DNA of 64,000 nt from Chitinophagales bacterium (GCA_013816805.1 JACDDS010000010.1:62001-126000), one strand, 5' to 3'; positions 17,493-27,471 are shown, numbered from the stretch's first letter. The notes: generated by a model not told the origin, from the sequence alone. Numbers and translations are program-made.

Positions 17493-20480
17493 ATGCTAAA
17501 AAAACACCCATTTTTTAGGCATGCACTACGTGTATGCTTATTCTTAACCCTTCTGAAAACTGCCGCTTCCGCACAAAATATACAGCTTACCCTCGGAGTC
17601 AGGCAACCCTTATCTCTTGATTACGTCGGCTATAATGGAATGAACACCACTCACAGCGGTGAGTGGTGGAACGAGCCCGACCTGATGAAGCACATCCCAT
17701 TGCTGAAACCAAAGACAATCCGCTACCCGGGCGGCAGCATTGCCAACTGGTGGGACTGGAAAAGCGGGTGGTTTATTGACCGGAAAGACCTGCCTCAAAA
17801 ATATAAGGACCTTACACCTCAGCCTAATACGCTTGAGAACTTCAAGAAAACACTCGACAGCTGCCATGCCACTACGGTCTACGATCTTAACATGATGACA
17901 TCCACCGTCAGTGACCAGATTAAGATGCTGAAGCACGCCCAATCCATAGGCATGGATGTTACTTATATAGAGCTGGGTAATGAGTTCTACATCCTTGGTA
18001 CTAATAATGGCGAAGGTGATGGAGATTCTGCCTTGCTTATAAAAGAATTTCCCACTGCAAATGCCTATGGCGATACCTGCACCGTCTGGATCGATTCTAT
18101 CCGGCGTTATTTTCCGAATGCTAAAATTGCAGCCCAGGGCACTTTTAACAAGACTGGTGAGGACCGCCGGGAAACCTGGGATGAGCTGGTGGCTACCACA
18201 CTGAAAGGTGAAGATGCCATTACCTACCATTGTTATTATGCAGGAGAAAACCCCAATTGTAAAAACCCCGGTAAATATCTTTCATCTGATATTGCCGAAT
18301 TTCTATGGCGGCCCTTTGATGCCTGGAACATTTTATATTCAAAAGATTTAAGCATCTTAAAAAAGGGGAATGAAGCCTGGATAACAGAATATAACCTGGA
18401 TGATGCGAAGAAGCCTGTTCACGGCTCCTGGAGTCATGCCCTTTTCATTGCAAGCTACAGTATGCAGTTCCTGCAGGATGCAAGGATTAAGATGATAGAG
18501 TGCCATGACATGAATGGCAATGCAGTACACGGTACCTATTTTGAAAGCGTAAGCGGCCTCAATTTTTCGAACGATGATAATGATTATATATCGCCGCCCA
18601 ATCCACAGAGCACCACTCCATGGGACCTCACTGCTGCTGGTATCGCCATGAAGGTAATGGGCGTTGCTATGGATAAAAATAGCTATACAGCACCGCTATA
18701 CTTCGGCACCTCACCCTCCGTCACCTTTAAGGATGAAGACGGTGTTAGTATCAGCTATCCTGCCCTTTTCGGATTTCACTTCTCCAACAGCAATTCCTCT
18801 GATGCCGTTATCCTGAACCTTTCAGATAAGACTTATAATCTGACTACCACTGATATCTTTCCAAAGGGCGGTACTTACGATCGCTATGATGCGGATCCCC
18901 TTTCCTATCCCGCAAAAGAATCACAGGTAAATGATGTATCCGGAAATCTCTCATCTGCTACCCTTACATTGAAGCCATATTCTATTACGCATATTACTTC
19001 CAACAGTGTTCCCGATCCACCGCCTGCTGCATTAAAAATTAAAGTAACCGGCTCAAAAACTTTTTGCGAAGGTGATAGCCTTCAGTTGGATGCCGGCTCA
19101 CAATACATTAACTATAAGTGGTCAACAGGTGCGACATCCCAAAAGATCTGGGTGCGCGATTCAGGCCTCTATACGGTAAGAGCTTACACCGATCAATTCG
19201 GTTATGCCGTAGGAGATACCGTTTTTATTCATACCAATCCACTTCCTAAGGCACCTCACATAAACCTTACTTCAGGGAAGAAGGAATTTTGTAAAGGTGG
19301 AAGTGCCAAACTCAGTCCAAGCTTTGATCTTTCTGATTATGAAGTTTTATGGAACAATGGAATGACAACCCAGTCGATAACGGTTACCACCAGTGGTGAT
19401 TACTGGCTCACCATTACCGATAAGAACGGTTGTCAAAGCAACTCTGATGAGGAAACGATTACGGTTGATCCATTACCAAAGCCTGTAATTACCGCCAATG
19501 GACCAACCTCATTTTGTTATAATGAAAGTGTAACACTCGATGCAGGAAAAGTATATGAGAGTTATGAATGGTCGGATGGAAAGCATGGACAAACTGTAGA
19601 AATAGATGACGAGGGATCTTATACCGTTACCGTGAAAAATGATAATAACTGCGAGGGAACTTCTCCTGCAATAGCTGTTACAGTATGGACCCCTGGAGAT
19701 CCAAATGTTACGGTGAATGGCCCGAAGGAGTTTTGCGATGGAACTTCTCCTACGTATTTAAGCACCCAGTCCGGGTATTCTTATCAATGGCAGAGAACGG
19801 GAACAAACATACCTGGTGCCACGGCCAAGACATACTATCCAACAGAAAATGGAAATTACCGCGTTATAATAAGTGATAACCATTCCTGTACAAAAACCTC
19901 AGATGCAAGCACTATAACGGTTGATAAATTACCATCTGCAAAGATTAGTATTGATGGCCCTTTGAATCTTTGTTTGGGAGGATCAACTATACTGCAGGCC
20001 AAAACGGGAACAGGCTACAAATATCAGTGGCTGAAAAACGGAGTAATTATTTCAGGCGCCACACTTCTCACCTATGTTGCCATTAAACCCGCCGACTATA
20101 CCTATACAGTAACGGATAATAATGGATGCTCATCCACTGCAGATGCTGTGAGTATCACTTCAAATTGTAAAGATGGTTTAGAACCGGATTTCGGAAATGG
20201 AATATTGCAGGAAAATATGCAGATTTATCCAAACCCGGCATTAAATCAAATTCACGTGCAGGTGGTATTCAGCGCTCCATCATCTGAACCTTGTTTGCTG
20301 CAGATCACCAACCTTTTGGGTGCAGTGCTGTACAGTGCAGAAAAGATGGCGGATGGTGCTCTTTTTTCAGACGATATAATTTTAAATACCGGCATTAAAG
20401 ATGGAGTTTATATCGTGGCGGTCCGGTGTGGAAAGGAAATACAGCGTAAAGAATTTATAGTGGCATCCGGAAAAAAATAA
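17493..20480 (+). CDS. Secreted clan GH-A glycoside hydrolase with Ig-like repeats and T9SS domain
   Basis: A 995-residue secreted enzyme. A signal peptide ends KTAASAQN (about 28). Residues about 30-420 look like a (beta/alpha)8 hydrolase of clan GH-A: RYPGGSIANWWDW, acid/base candidate Glu164 in ELGNEFY and nucleophile candidate Glu299 in WITEYNL. The closest flavour is arabinofuranosidase or GH39/GH79-like enzymes, but I cannot fix the family. A beta-sandwich follows, then about four Ig/PKD-like repeats of roughly 85-90 residues (about 510-900), each with FC-x-G-x-S and a W or Y core, and a T9SS type A domain (YPNPALNQ). It is transcribed away from higBA and ends in a clear terminator. Confidence 0.85.
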   Translation: MLKKHPFFRHALRVCLFLTLLKTAASAQNIQLTLGVRQPLSLDYVGYNGMNTTHSGEWWNEPDLMKHIPLLKPKTIRYPGGSIANWWDWKSGWFIDRKDLPQKYKDLTPQPNTLENFKKTLDSCHATTVYDLNMMTSTVSDQIKMLKHAQSIGMDVTYIELGNEFYILGTNNGEGDGDSALLIKEFPTANAYGDTCTVWIDSIRRYFPNAKIAAQGTFNKTGEDRRETWDELVATTLKGEDAITYHCYYAGENPNCKNPGKYLSSDIAEFLWRPFDAWNILYSKDLSILKKGNEAWITEYNLDDAKKPVHGSWSHALFIASYSMQFLQDARIKMIECHDMNGNAVHGTYFESVSGLNFSNDDNDYISPPNPQSTTPWDLTAAGIAMKVMGVAMDKNSYTAPLYFGTSPSVTFKDEDGVSISYPALFGFHFSNSNSSDAVILNLSDKTYNLTTTDIFPKGGTYDRYDADPLSYPAKESQVNDVSGNLSSATLTLKPYSITHITSNSVPDPPPAALKIKVTGSKTFCEGDSLQLDAGSQYINYKWSTGATSQKIWVRDSGLYTVRAYTDQFGYAVGDTVFIHTNPLPKAPHINLTSGKKEFCKGGSAKLSPSFDLSDYEVLWNNGMTTQSITVTTSGDYWLTITDKNGCQSNSDEETITVDPLPKPVITANGPTSFCYNESVTLDAGKVYESYEWSDGKHGQTVEIDDEGSYTVTVKNDNNCEGTSPAIAVTVWTPGDPNVTVNGPKEFCDGTSPTYLSTQSGYSYQWQRTGTNIPGATAKTYYPTENGNYRVIISDNHSCTKTSDASTITVDKLPSAKISIDGPLNLCLGGSTILQAKTGTGYKYQWLKNGVIISGATLLTYVAIKPADYTYTVTDNNGCSSTADAVSITSNCKDGLEPDFGNGILQENMQIYPNPALNQIHVQVVFSAPSSEPCLLQITNLLGAVLYSAEKMADGALFSDDIILNTGIKDGVYIVAVRCGKEIQRKEFIVASGKK

Positions 20481-20503
20481 CGATATAGTTTTCAGGGCAA
20501 TCA

Positions 20504-20539
20504 TGCCGCCGGGGCTAAACGCTTCGGCGGTATTTTTTT
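20504..20539 (+). terminator. Rho-independent terminator after the glycoside hydrolase gene
   Basis: A GC stem (CCGCCG at 20506-20511 with CGGCGG at 20525-20530) with a 13-base loop is followed by TATTTTTTT. It starts 24 bases after the stop codon. Confidence 0.85.
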
Positions 20540-20708
20540 ACAGTTGATGCAGTGAGTAAGCTTAATCTTTAATTTCTCAGCAGATATAGAATCTGTATGC
20601 AAATGCAATCAATTAAGGGACAATAAGCTCATTGTCCTCCTTTATGAATAGGTCCACTATATGTACGCACGCAAGATATAAGTAGCATGGTATTAACTAA
20701 ATTGCACC

Positions 20709-21413
20709 ATGAAAATTCAATTTTTAGGTACTGGCGGCGCCTTTGATCCCGAATATGGAAATGCCGCTGCGCTCGTTCGCAGTAATGGAAAGGCTTACCT
20801 GGTCGATTGTGGGTTTACTGTGTATGCTAAGTTAAAAGAGCACAACCTTTTTAATGAAATTGATTATATCCTGCTAACGCATCTTCACAATGACCATACC
20901 GGCAGCCTGGCCAATGTGCTGTTGCATTATAATTTAATCAGCAATCCGGGAGAAAAAATGAAAATTATTTACCCTGCTAAAAAGTACAGAAGGCAGATAA
21001 GCGATTTTCTTTCGGTGGCACTGATCGATACGGATAAATATGTTGACTGGGTTTCTATAAAAGATACAGGTAATGTGCAGGCGATAGATACCTATGGGTT
21101 GCATGTTAAAAATTATCAAACGTATGGTTATTATTTTCGTGAAGGCAATGATGTAATAGCATATTCCGGAGATATTGGCGATGGTAATTTCATTTTCCAA
21201 AAACTAAAGAAGAATAAAATAACCGGTGCTATTGTCTTTCACGATATAACCTTTGATAAAGATCCATGTCACACACATTACCCTGTTCTTATGGAGCATT
21301 TAGAGGATCATCAAATCCATGGTTACCATTGTAATCCCGAAAAAAATAAAATTGATAATGTGATTCCGCTGGTTGCAGATCAGCCCAGGTTTTTGGTTAA
21401 AAAAAACCTTTAA
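20709..21413 (+). CDS. Metallo-beta-lactamase-fold hydrolase
   Basis: A 234-residue MBL-fold protein. It starts MKIQFLGTGGAF as RNase Z-like members do, and carries the metal motif THLHNDHTGS (about 60-69), a later aspartate in YSGDIGDG and HDITFD. It lacks the long RNase Z exosite arm, so it is probably a small phosphodiesterase or hydrolase rather than tRNA 3' processing enzyme. A PH-domain protein gene follows ten bases later, suggesting one transcript. Confidence 0.85.
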   Translation: MKIQFLGTGGAFDPEYGNAAALVRSNGKAYLVDCGFTVYAKLKEHNLFNEIDYILLTHLHNDHTGSLANVLLHYNLISNPGEKMKIIYPAKKYRRQISDFLSVALIDTDKYVDWVSIKDTGNVQAIDTYGLHVKNYQTYGYYFREGNDVIAYSGDIGDGNFIFQKLKKNKITGAIVFHDITFDKDPCHTHYPVLMEHLEDHQIHGYHCNPEKNKIDNVIPLVADQPRFLVKKNL

Positions 21414-21422
21414 GCATCAATC

Positions 21423-21926
21423 ATGGAATATAGGGCTTCACTGGATACTCTGTCAAGAATGATTACTGCGGGAACAATTTTACTTTTTATAATACTGGGA
21501 TATGGAAGTGTTCGCAGCCAGGACAAAAATATGGTCAGTAATATATCACTGTATTCCGTGATAATAATATTTTTGTTTCTGGTCATTATCATTGGAAGTT
21601 ACCTGTACAGCACAGAAAAATACATTGTGGAAAATGGAGAGCTGGTTATTAAGGGACCGGCAAAAGAACGCAGAATCCGGATTGCCGATATTACAGAGGC
21701 TCGCCTTCTTGAAAGTGCAGAAACAAAAATGATCCGCATCTTCGGCGTGGGAGGTCTCTTTGGCTATTATGGCAGGTATTATAGCAGCAGTCTGGGGAAG
21801 ATTACTCAGTATGCTTCACAAAGAAGAAATAAAATTCTACTGCATACTTCAGATAGTGAAAGCATAATAATAACCCCGGATGATATCGGTTTGCTGAACC
21901 TGCTTCAGATTGCAAAACCGAAATAA
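21423..21926 (+). CDS. Membrane protein with bacterial PH domain
   Basis: A 167-residue protein with two membrane helices (about 13-30 and 38-60) and a C-terminal bacterial PH-like domain: YIVENGELVIKGPAKERRIR, then ITEARLLESAE and the ending IIITPDDIGLLNLLQI. PH-like proteins of this shape are membrane-bound and of unknown role. It directly follows the MBL hydrolase gene. Confidence 0.75.
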   Translation: MEYRASLDTLSRMITAGTILLFIILGYGSVRSQDKNMVSNISLYSVIIIFLFLVIIIGSYLYSTEKYIVENGELVIKGPAKERRIRIADITEARLLESAETKMIRIFGVGGLFGYYGRYYSSSLGKITQYASQRRNKILLHTSDSESIIITPDDIGLLNLLQIAKPK

Positions 21927-22010
21927 GAAATGATCTCTCAATAATTTATTAATGTATATAGCTGTATTTTCGGAAGATCCCGAATCAGCTATTTTAAATA
22001 AATATTACGC

Positions 22011-22886
22011 ATGCCATTTCACGCCGGGTTTGTTTCAATAATTGGAAAACCCAATTCCGGCAAATCCACATTGCTCAATGCTTTTGTAGGAGAAAAAATT
22101 TCAATTATAACAGCAAAAGCACAAACTACACGGCATCGCATCCGGGGAATTTTATCCGGAGAAAATTTTCAAATTGTCTTTTCCGATACACCCGGGCTTA
22201 TCGATAGCAAATATGAGCTGCACCGGAACATGATGAAAACTGTGGAGGAATCGCTGAAAGATGCTGATATTTTGCTGGTGATGGCTGATGCAACAAAAAA
22301 TCTGGAAAGTATCATTGAGCTCGCGGAACGGTTAAGGAAAATCAATCTGCCAAAAATTATTGCATTAAATAAGAGTGATGCGGTAAAAAAGGAACAGTTG
22401 CAGGTCTTGGAAGAGGCAGCGAAAAAACAGTTTCCGGATGCCTCTGTTATTTCCATCTCCGCCCTGCTTAAACAAAATATTGATAAGTTGCTTGATACTA
22501 TTATTAAAAAGCTGCCGGAGCATCATGCATATTATACATCGGATGAGCTGACCGATCGTTCTGAACGATTTATTGTTTCAGAGACTATACGTGAAAAAAT
22601 ATTCCAGCAGTTTCAGCAGGAAGTACCCTATTCTTCGGAAGTAATAATACAGGAATGGAAAGATGAAATTAACATCATAAAAATACGGGCCGAGATTATA
22701 GTGGAGCGTGACTCTCAGAAAGGTATCATACTGGGCAGGAACGGCCAGTCAATAAAACAACTGGGCATAGAAGCAAGGAAGGATATTGAATCATTTCTGA
22801 ATAAAAAAATTTTTCTTGGATTAACTGTCAAGGTCAACCCCGGCTGGCGAAATGATGAAAAAGCATTAAAATATTATGGGTATTAA
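22011..22886 (+). CDS. era: GTPase Era
   Basis: A 291-residue Ras-like GTPase that binds 16S rRNA and helps 30S assembly. It has the P-loop GKPNSGKST (about 12-20), switch and DTPG motif, NKSD, and a C-terminal KH domain with GRNGQSIKQLG (about 243-253). The length is normal for Era. The der gene follows 44 bases later, an order common in Bacteroidota. Confidence 0.96.
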   Translation: MPFHAGFVSIIGKPNSGKSTLLNAFVGEKISIITAKAQTTRHRIRGILSGENFQIVFSDTPGLIDSKYELHRNMMKTVEESLKDADILLVMADATKNLESIIELAERLRKINLPKIIALNKSDAVKKEQLQVLEEAAKKQFPDASVISISALLKQNIDKLLDTIIKKLPEHHAYYTSDELTDRSERFIVSETIREKIFQQFQQEVPYSSEVIIQEWKDEINIIKIRAEIIVERDSQKGIILGRNGQSIKQLGIEARKDIESFLNKKIFLGLTVKVNPGWRNDEKALKYYGY

Positions 22887-22930
22887 ATCAGGGATGAGCT
22901 TTCACTTACCTGAATGAAAGGAGATATGAA

Positions 22931-24235
22931 ATGAACAACACCGTTGCAATTGTAGGCCGTCCAAATGTTGGTAAGTCAACACTCTTTAACAGGCTGATTG
23001 GGAGCCGTAAGGCTATTATTGATGATACCAGCGGAGTAACCCGTGACCGGATTTACGGCATTGGTGATTGGGGAGGAAAATCGTTTAACGTAATTGATAC
23101 AGGAGGATTGGTGTCTCACACGGAAGATAAATTTGAGATAGAGATTAAAAAACAGGTATTAGTGGCGATGGAAGAAGCCACTGTAATCTTATTTATTGCA
23201 GATGTAACGGTTGGTATCACTGACCTGGAAGTCGACATTGCAAAACTGCTGCGCAAAAACAAAAAAAAGATAATTCTGGTAGTAAATAAGGTGGATAATA
23301 TCCAGCGGCAATATGCTGCCAATGAATTTTATAAGCTTGGCTTTGAAAAGATTCATTTTGTCTCAAGTATAAGCGGCAGCGGTACAGGCGAGTTGCTCGA
23401 TGATATTATTCCTATGATTGAAGAGCCAGCTCACGATTTATCAGAATATCTTCCGAAGTTTTCAATTATAGGTCAGCCCAATGTTGGTAAATCATCGCTT
23501 GTTAATGCGCTGATGGGTTATGAGCGCAACATCGTTACAGATATTGCGGGCACCACACGTGATGCCATTCATTCACACTATAAGCTATTTCAAAAAGAAT
23601 TCATTCTGATAGACACTGCCGGTATCCGGAAAAAGGCTAAAGTAAATGAGGACCTCGAATTTTATTCCGTTATAAGAGCAGTAAAGGCGATTGATGAGGC
23701 AGACGTTTGCATCCTGATGATTGATGCGCAAACCTCAGTCGAAAAACAGGATCTCAATATTTTAGGGATGATCGAAAAAAAGAGAAAAGGTGTGGTGCTG
23801 GTTATTAATAAATGGGATCTTGTTGAAAAAGAAACAAATTCAATGAAGAAAGTTGAAGATGAAATTCGCAATAAGATAGCACCCTTTAAGGATGTGCCTG
23901 TTATTTTCACATCCGTAATTGAAAAGCAAAGGATTTTCAAGGTGATTGAAATAGCATTAACGGTTCATGAAAACAGGAAGAGAAAGGTTGATGACCAGGA
24001 GCTGAATGATTGTATAATAAAAGCTATATCTGAATTTCGCCATCCCACTATTCGCGGCCGGTTTTTAGAGATCAGTAAAGTGGAGCAGGTTCCTGCCTCC
24101 AGCCCTACCTTTATTTTTTATACAAATTTCCCAAACGATATTCAAAACTCGTACAGGCAATACCTGGAAAATCAATTAAGGATTCACTTCAGACTGACCG
24201 GCGTACCAATCAATCAATTTTTTAGAAAAGGATAG
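22931..24235 (+). CDS. der: Ribosome biogenesis GTPase Der (EngA)
   Basis: A 434-residue protein with two consecutive GTPase domains, with P-loops GRPNVGKST (about 8-16) and GQPNVGKSS (about 182-190), and a C-terminal KH-like domain ending in NQFFRKG. The tandem G domains are found only in Der, which acts in late 50S assembly. It sits downstream of era in the same direction. Confidence 0.97.
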   Translation: MNNTVAIVGRPNVGKSTLFNRLIGSRKAIIDDTSGVTRDRIYGIGDWGGKSFNVIDTGGLVSHTEDKFEIEIKKQVLVAMEEATVILFIADVTVGITDLEVDIAKLLRKNKKKIILVVNKVDNIQRQYAANEFYKLGFEKIHFVSSISGSGTGELLDDIIPMIEEPAHDLSEYLPKFSIIGQPNVGKSSLVNALMGYERNIVTDIAGTTRDAIHSHYKLFQKEFILIDTAGIRKKAKVNEDLEFYSVIRAVKAIDEADVCILMIDAQTSVEKQDLNILGMIEKKRKGVVLVINKWDLVEKETNSMKKVEDEIRNKIAPFKDVPVIFTSVIEKQRIFKVIEIALTVHENRKRKVDDQELNDCIIKAISEFRHPTIRGRFLEISKVEQVPASSPTFIFYTNFPNDIQNSYRQYLENQLRIHFRLTGVPINQFFRKG

Positions 24236-24292
24236 TAAAAAACATTTCTATATTTGCCCCGCAATTTTAAACCTTAAAAAATTAACATCCCA

Positions 24293-24532
24293 ATGAAACA
24301 AATATTTTTTGCTCTCTTTGCCTCTGCGGCATTTTCTTTCACCGCATGTAATACAACAACTCATAAAGCTGAAATGACGGATTCAACCCAGGTAAATAGC
24401 ATGATGAACGAGGCTATGGATTCAGTAAATTCATCAACAAATACCGGAATGGATACTGCAAGACATATGATGAATGACATGAATGACACAATGATGAACA
24501 GAAACGATACCATGAAGCATAAGATGAAGTAG
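24293..24532 (+). CDS. Small Met/Asn/Asp-rich putative lipoprotein
   Basis: A 79-residue protein with a signal sequence and a lipobox-like FTAC (Cys19), which predicts a lipid anchor. The mature part has low complexity and is unusually rich in methionine, asparagine, aspartate and threonine (MMNDMNDTMMNRNDTMKHK). No family is recognised. A metal-binding role of the Met and His residues is possible but speculative. A terminator follows 50 bases on. Confidence 0.7.
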   Translation: MKQIFFALFASAAFSFTACNTTTHKAEMTDSTQVNSMMNEAMDSVNSSTNTGMDTARHMMNDMNDTMMNRNDTMKHKMK

Positions 24533-24581
24533 AATAGTGCCGATACCGTGCACTTTAGTTCCGCAGATTTTTAAATTAATT

Positions 24582-24612
24582 AACCCTTCCTTAATGGAGG
24601 GGTTTTTATTTT
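24582..24612 (+). terminator. Rho-independent terminator
   Basis: Arms AACCCTTCC (24582-24590) and GGAGGGGTT (24596-24604), with one G-T pair, are followed by a T-rich tail. It closes the small lipoprotein gene, and possibly the era-der transcript. Confidence 0.8.
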
Positions 24613-24628
24613 GAGACTATAATTGCTG

Positions 24629-26236
24629 TTAAGGCAGTATGCTTTGATTGATTGCCTCTACTGCCTTTTGCAATACAGGATCACTGTCATTGATAACAGC
24701 ATAAAATGCATCTGCATTAAATTTTTCTCTTGCCAAAAAGGCTTTTATACGGATAGTTATATATGGCTGAGCGCTTGCCTGCTCCATTGCAGTTGATGAA
24801 ATGTTATTTTTTCCCGCAAAAGCGAGAAACGCTCCATAGATATTATCATCAACGGAAAAATTTTTTCTGAATTGAGTTAATGAGGAATAAGAGCTTAGCA
24901 GGGAAGGATGATTTTGATAATAATCATATGAAAATTGCTGTATCAACCCCTGGCTGAAAGCTTTGTTTAAAAAGTGATTGGAGTTATTGGTAGTGTCGAG
25001 CGGAACAAAAATATCAGGAGTAATTCCACCTCCTCCATATACCACTCTCCCTTTAGACGTATAATACTTCATAGTATCATTCAGGTGTATACTGTCTTTA
25101 TTTGACAATTCACCGTTATGAAATCTGTCACGCACTTCATTATAGTATGCATCCAGATCATGATTATAAGGTTTCTGAATACAGCGACCGGATGGTGTAT
25201 AATAGTGGGCAACTGTTAAGCGAAGCGCCGATCCATCACTAAGGGCATATTGTTCCTGCACTAAACCTTTTCCGAACGAACGACGGCCCACCACCACACC
25301 ACGGTCCCAGTCCTGAACAGCGCCTGTAACAATTTCGCTTGCAGATGCAGAACCTTCGTCAACCAAAATCGCTAAAGCACCTTCCTCGAACTGGCCCAGA
25401 ACTCTCGTCTTATAATCAGTGCGGGAATACACACGTCCTTTGGTATAGACCATCAGCTTTTGCTGATCTAACAGCTCATCAATTATATCTGTTGCAGCAT
25501 TTAGTAATCCTCCCCCATTCTGTCGCAGGTCAATTACCAGGCTGCTCATGCCCTGCTGCTTTAATTTTTTAATTGCACTAATAAATTCGTTATAAGTTGT
25601 TTCGCTGAAGCGGTTAATTTTTATAAAGCCGGTTTTATCATCAATCATATATGATGCATCAATACTATACATAGGAATTTTATCCCTTGTAATGGTAAAA
25701 TCCATCAACGACTTATTCCCCTTTCGGAGCACCGCAATGGTCACTTTGCTTCCTTTTGAACCCCGCAGATGATGGATCACATCCAGGTCCTGCACCTTTT
25801 TGCCTGCAAAAGTGGTGTCATTGATCTTTATGATCTTATCTCCTGAAAAAATACCTGAGGATTCAGCCGGCCCGCCGGATACAGTGGATACCACCATAAT
25901 GGTATCATTGACGATATAAAATTCTATGCCTATTCCTTCGAAGTTTCCTTCAAGTTCTGAGTTTACATCTTTCAGCTCACTGGCAGGAATAAAGGTAGAG
26001 TGAGGGTCAAGGTTCTCTAAAACTTTATCAATTGCGCCGTCTTCCAGATTACTTACGTTGATAGTGTCTACATATTTTGCCTGAACATAGCTTAGCACTT
26101 CGTTAAGTTCACCTGTACGCTTATTTGGGGTGAGTGCCATTTCCTGATGGCTGCTGAGAAGTAATCCAATTTGTATTCCGGCTATAAGTATAATGGCCAT
26201 AATTACCGGAAGCCAGATAGAAAATTTTCCATTCAT
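24629..26236 (-). CDS. S41-family carboxy-terminal processing peptidase with PDZ domain
   Basis: A 535-residue CtpA-type serine protease. A single N-terminal membrane anchor (about 8-29) is followed by a helical N-domain with LDPHSTFIP, a PDZ domain (about 95-175) and the S41 core. The catalytic Ser298 (DEGSASASE) and Lys323 (SFGKGLVQ) are 25 residues apart, as in the plant D1 protease. It should act in the periplasm on misfolded or precursor proteins. It converges on the small lipoprotein gene. Confidence 0.92.
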   Translation of the reverse strand: MNGKFSIWLPVIMAIILIAGIQIGLLLSSHQEMALTPNKRTGELNEVLSYVQAKYVDTINVSNLEDGAIDKVLENLDPHSTFIPASELKDVNSELEGNFEGIGIEFYIVNDTIMVVSTVSGGPAESSGIFSGDKIIKINDTTFAGKKVQDLDVIHHLRGSKGSKVTIAVLRKGNKSLMDFTITRDKIPMYSIDASYMIDDKTGFIKINRFSETTYNEFISAIKKLKQQGMSSLVIDLRQNGGGLLNAATDIIDELLDQQKLMVYTKGRVYSRTDYKTRVLGQFEEGALAILVDEGSASASEIVTGAVQDWDRGVVVGRRSFGKGLVQEQYALSDGSALRLTVAHYYTPSGRCIQKPYNHDLDAYYNEVRDRFHNGELSNKDSIHLNDTMKYYTSKGRVVYGGGGITPDIFVPLDTTNNSNHFLNKAFSQGLIQQFSYDYYQNHPSLLSSYSSLTQFRKNFSVDDNIYGAFLAFAGKNNISSTAMEQASAQPYITIRIKAFLAREKFNADAFYAVINDSDPVLQKAVEAINQSILP

Positions 26237-26640
26237 TTATTACAAAAAATTCCGGCAAAGAAACAATATAATTTCCGATAAGTTTTGGACTGATTAAATC
26301 AATTGAATGTGAAAGCGAGCACTTAAAAATGGATGAGCTTAGTGAGTCCTCTTTTTTACAACAGAGATAACCTACAACACAAAAGGTCGTAATTAAAATT
26401 CAGGGTGCCGGCTTAGCAAACTTGCTCCCTTTTGAATTTGAGAAAAAACATTGAAAGGGAGAATATCAGCAATAGAGCAAATGTGAAGTAGATTTTTATA
26501 TGTGAAATTTAAAATGATTAAATATGTATAATGATTATTAGAAAACGCAGATACATTTTGGCTATTGTTTTTTCTGACTGGTCAGAAAGTTTTAATCTGA
26601 TTCTTTGTTAGCTTGTTGATTTTGATCAAGAAAAAAGATT
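26237..26640. other. Intergenic region upstream of murQ
   Basis: This 404-base stretch separates the divergent S41 protease and murQ genes. It holds no credible ORF or RNA gene. Its one notable structure is the inverted repeat at 26571-26588. Confidence 0.5.
26571..26588. promoter_or_regulatory. Inverted repeat upstream of murQ, possible operator
   Basis: TTTCTGAC and GTCAGAAA form a perfect 8-bp inverted repeat with a two-base spacer, 52 bases before the murQ start. No T run follows, so it is more likely a repressor site than a terminator. The protein that binds is unknown. Confidence 0.45.
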
Positions 26641-27471
26641 ATGCAACCAGATATAAAAAAAATAACTGAGTCAGGCTCCCGGTATCATAACCTTGAAGAA
26701 ATGAGTATTCAGGAGCTACTGATCAGCATTAATAGTGAAGATAAGACAGTGCCGGAAGCAGTGGAAAAAGCAATTCCGCAAATTGAAAAGCTGGTAGAAG
26801 CTGTCCTGCAAAAAATGAAAAATTCAGGGCGCCTCTTTTATATCGGGAGCGGAACCAGTGGGCGGTTAGGAATAGTGGATGCATCTGAGTGTCCGCCCAC
26901 TTTCGGTGTGCCATACGGATGGGTAGTAGGATTGATTGCAGGTGGTGATGGAGCAATTCGTAAAGCAGTTGAATTTGCTGAAGATGATGAAAACCAGGGA
27001 TGGAAAGATTTGCAGGAATATGAAATTTCATGCCTGGATATAGTAATTGGAATCACGGCTTCCGGAAGTACTCCGTATGTAACAGGTTCCATTAAAAAAT
27101 GCAGGGAGCATGGAATTGTTACAGGCTGCATAACCTGCAATACGCAAACTGCACTCGCATCCATTGCTGATTTTCCAGTTGAAGTTGTGGTAGGTCCTGA
27201 ATTTATATCTGGCAGCACACGCATGAAGGCGGGCACAGCCCAAAAGCTTGTTTTAAACATGATCAGCACATCAGTAATGATACAAATGGGAAAAGTATTA
27301 GACAACAAAATGGTAGACATGCAACTAAGTAATGAAAAGCTTATTGACCGGGGAACAAAAATGCTTACCCGGGAGTTTGCATGGGATTATAGACGTGCAC
27401 GTGCAATTTTGCTGGAGTATGGCAGCGTAAGGAAAGTATTGCAGGTTCACCAGCGCAATAAAAAAAAATAG
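26641..27471 (+). CDS. murQ: N-acetylmuramic acid 6-phosphate etherase
   Basis: A 276-residue SIS-domain enzyme that splits the lactyl ether of MurNAc-6-phosphate to give GlcNAc-6-phosphate in cell-wall recycling. It shows the family marks SGTSGRLGIVDASECPPTFG (about 65-84), ITASGSTPYV, and SGSTRMKAGTAQK (about 196-208). The N-terminus (ESGSRYHNLEEMSIQELL) also fits. It is slightly shorter than the usual 300 residues, ending soon after the helical C-terminal segment. No murP or amgK neighbour is present. Confidence 0.93.
   Translation: MQPDIKKITESGSRYHNLEEMSIQELLISINSEDKTVPEAVEKAIPQIEKLVEAVLQKMKNSGRLFYIGSGTSGRLGIVDASECPPTFGVPYGWVVGLIAGGDGAIRKAVEFAEDDENQGWKDLQEYEISCLDIVIGITASGSTPYVTGSIKKCREHGIVTGCITCNTQTALASIADFPVEVVVGPEFISGSTRMKAGTAQKLVLNMISTSVMIQMGKVLDNKMVDMQLSNEKLIDRGTKMLTREFAWDYRRARAILLEYGSVRKVLQVHQRNKKK

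Noticed and set aside
17610-18230. Minus-strand frame (206 codons) inside the glycoside hydrolase gene
   Set aside because: It is antisense to the catalytic domain, whose motifs are clearly coding on the plus strand.
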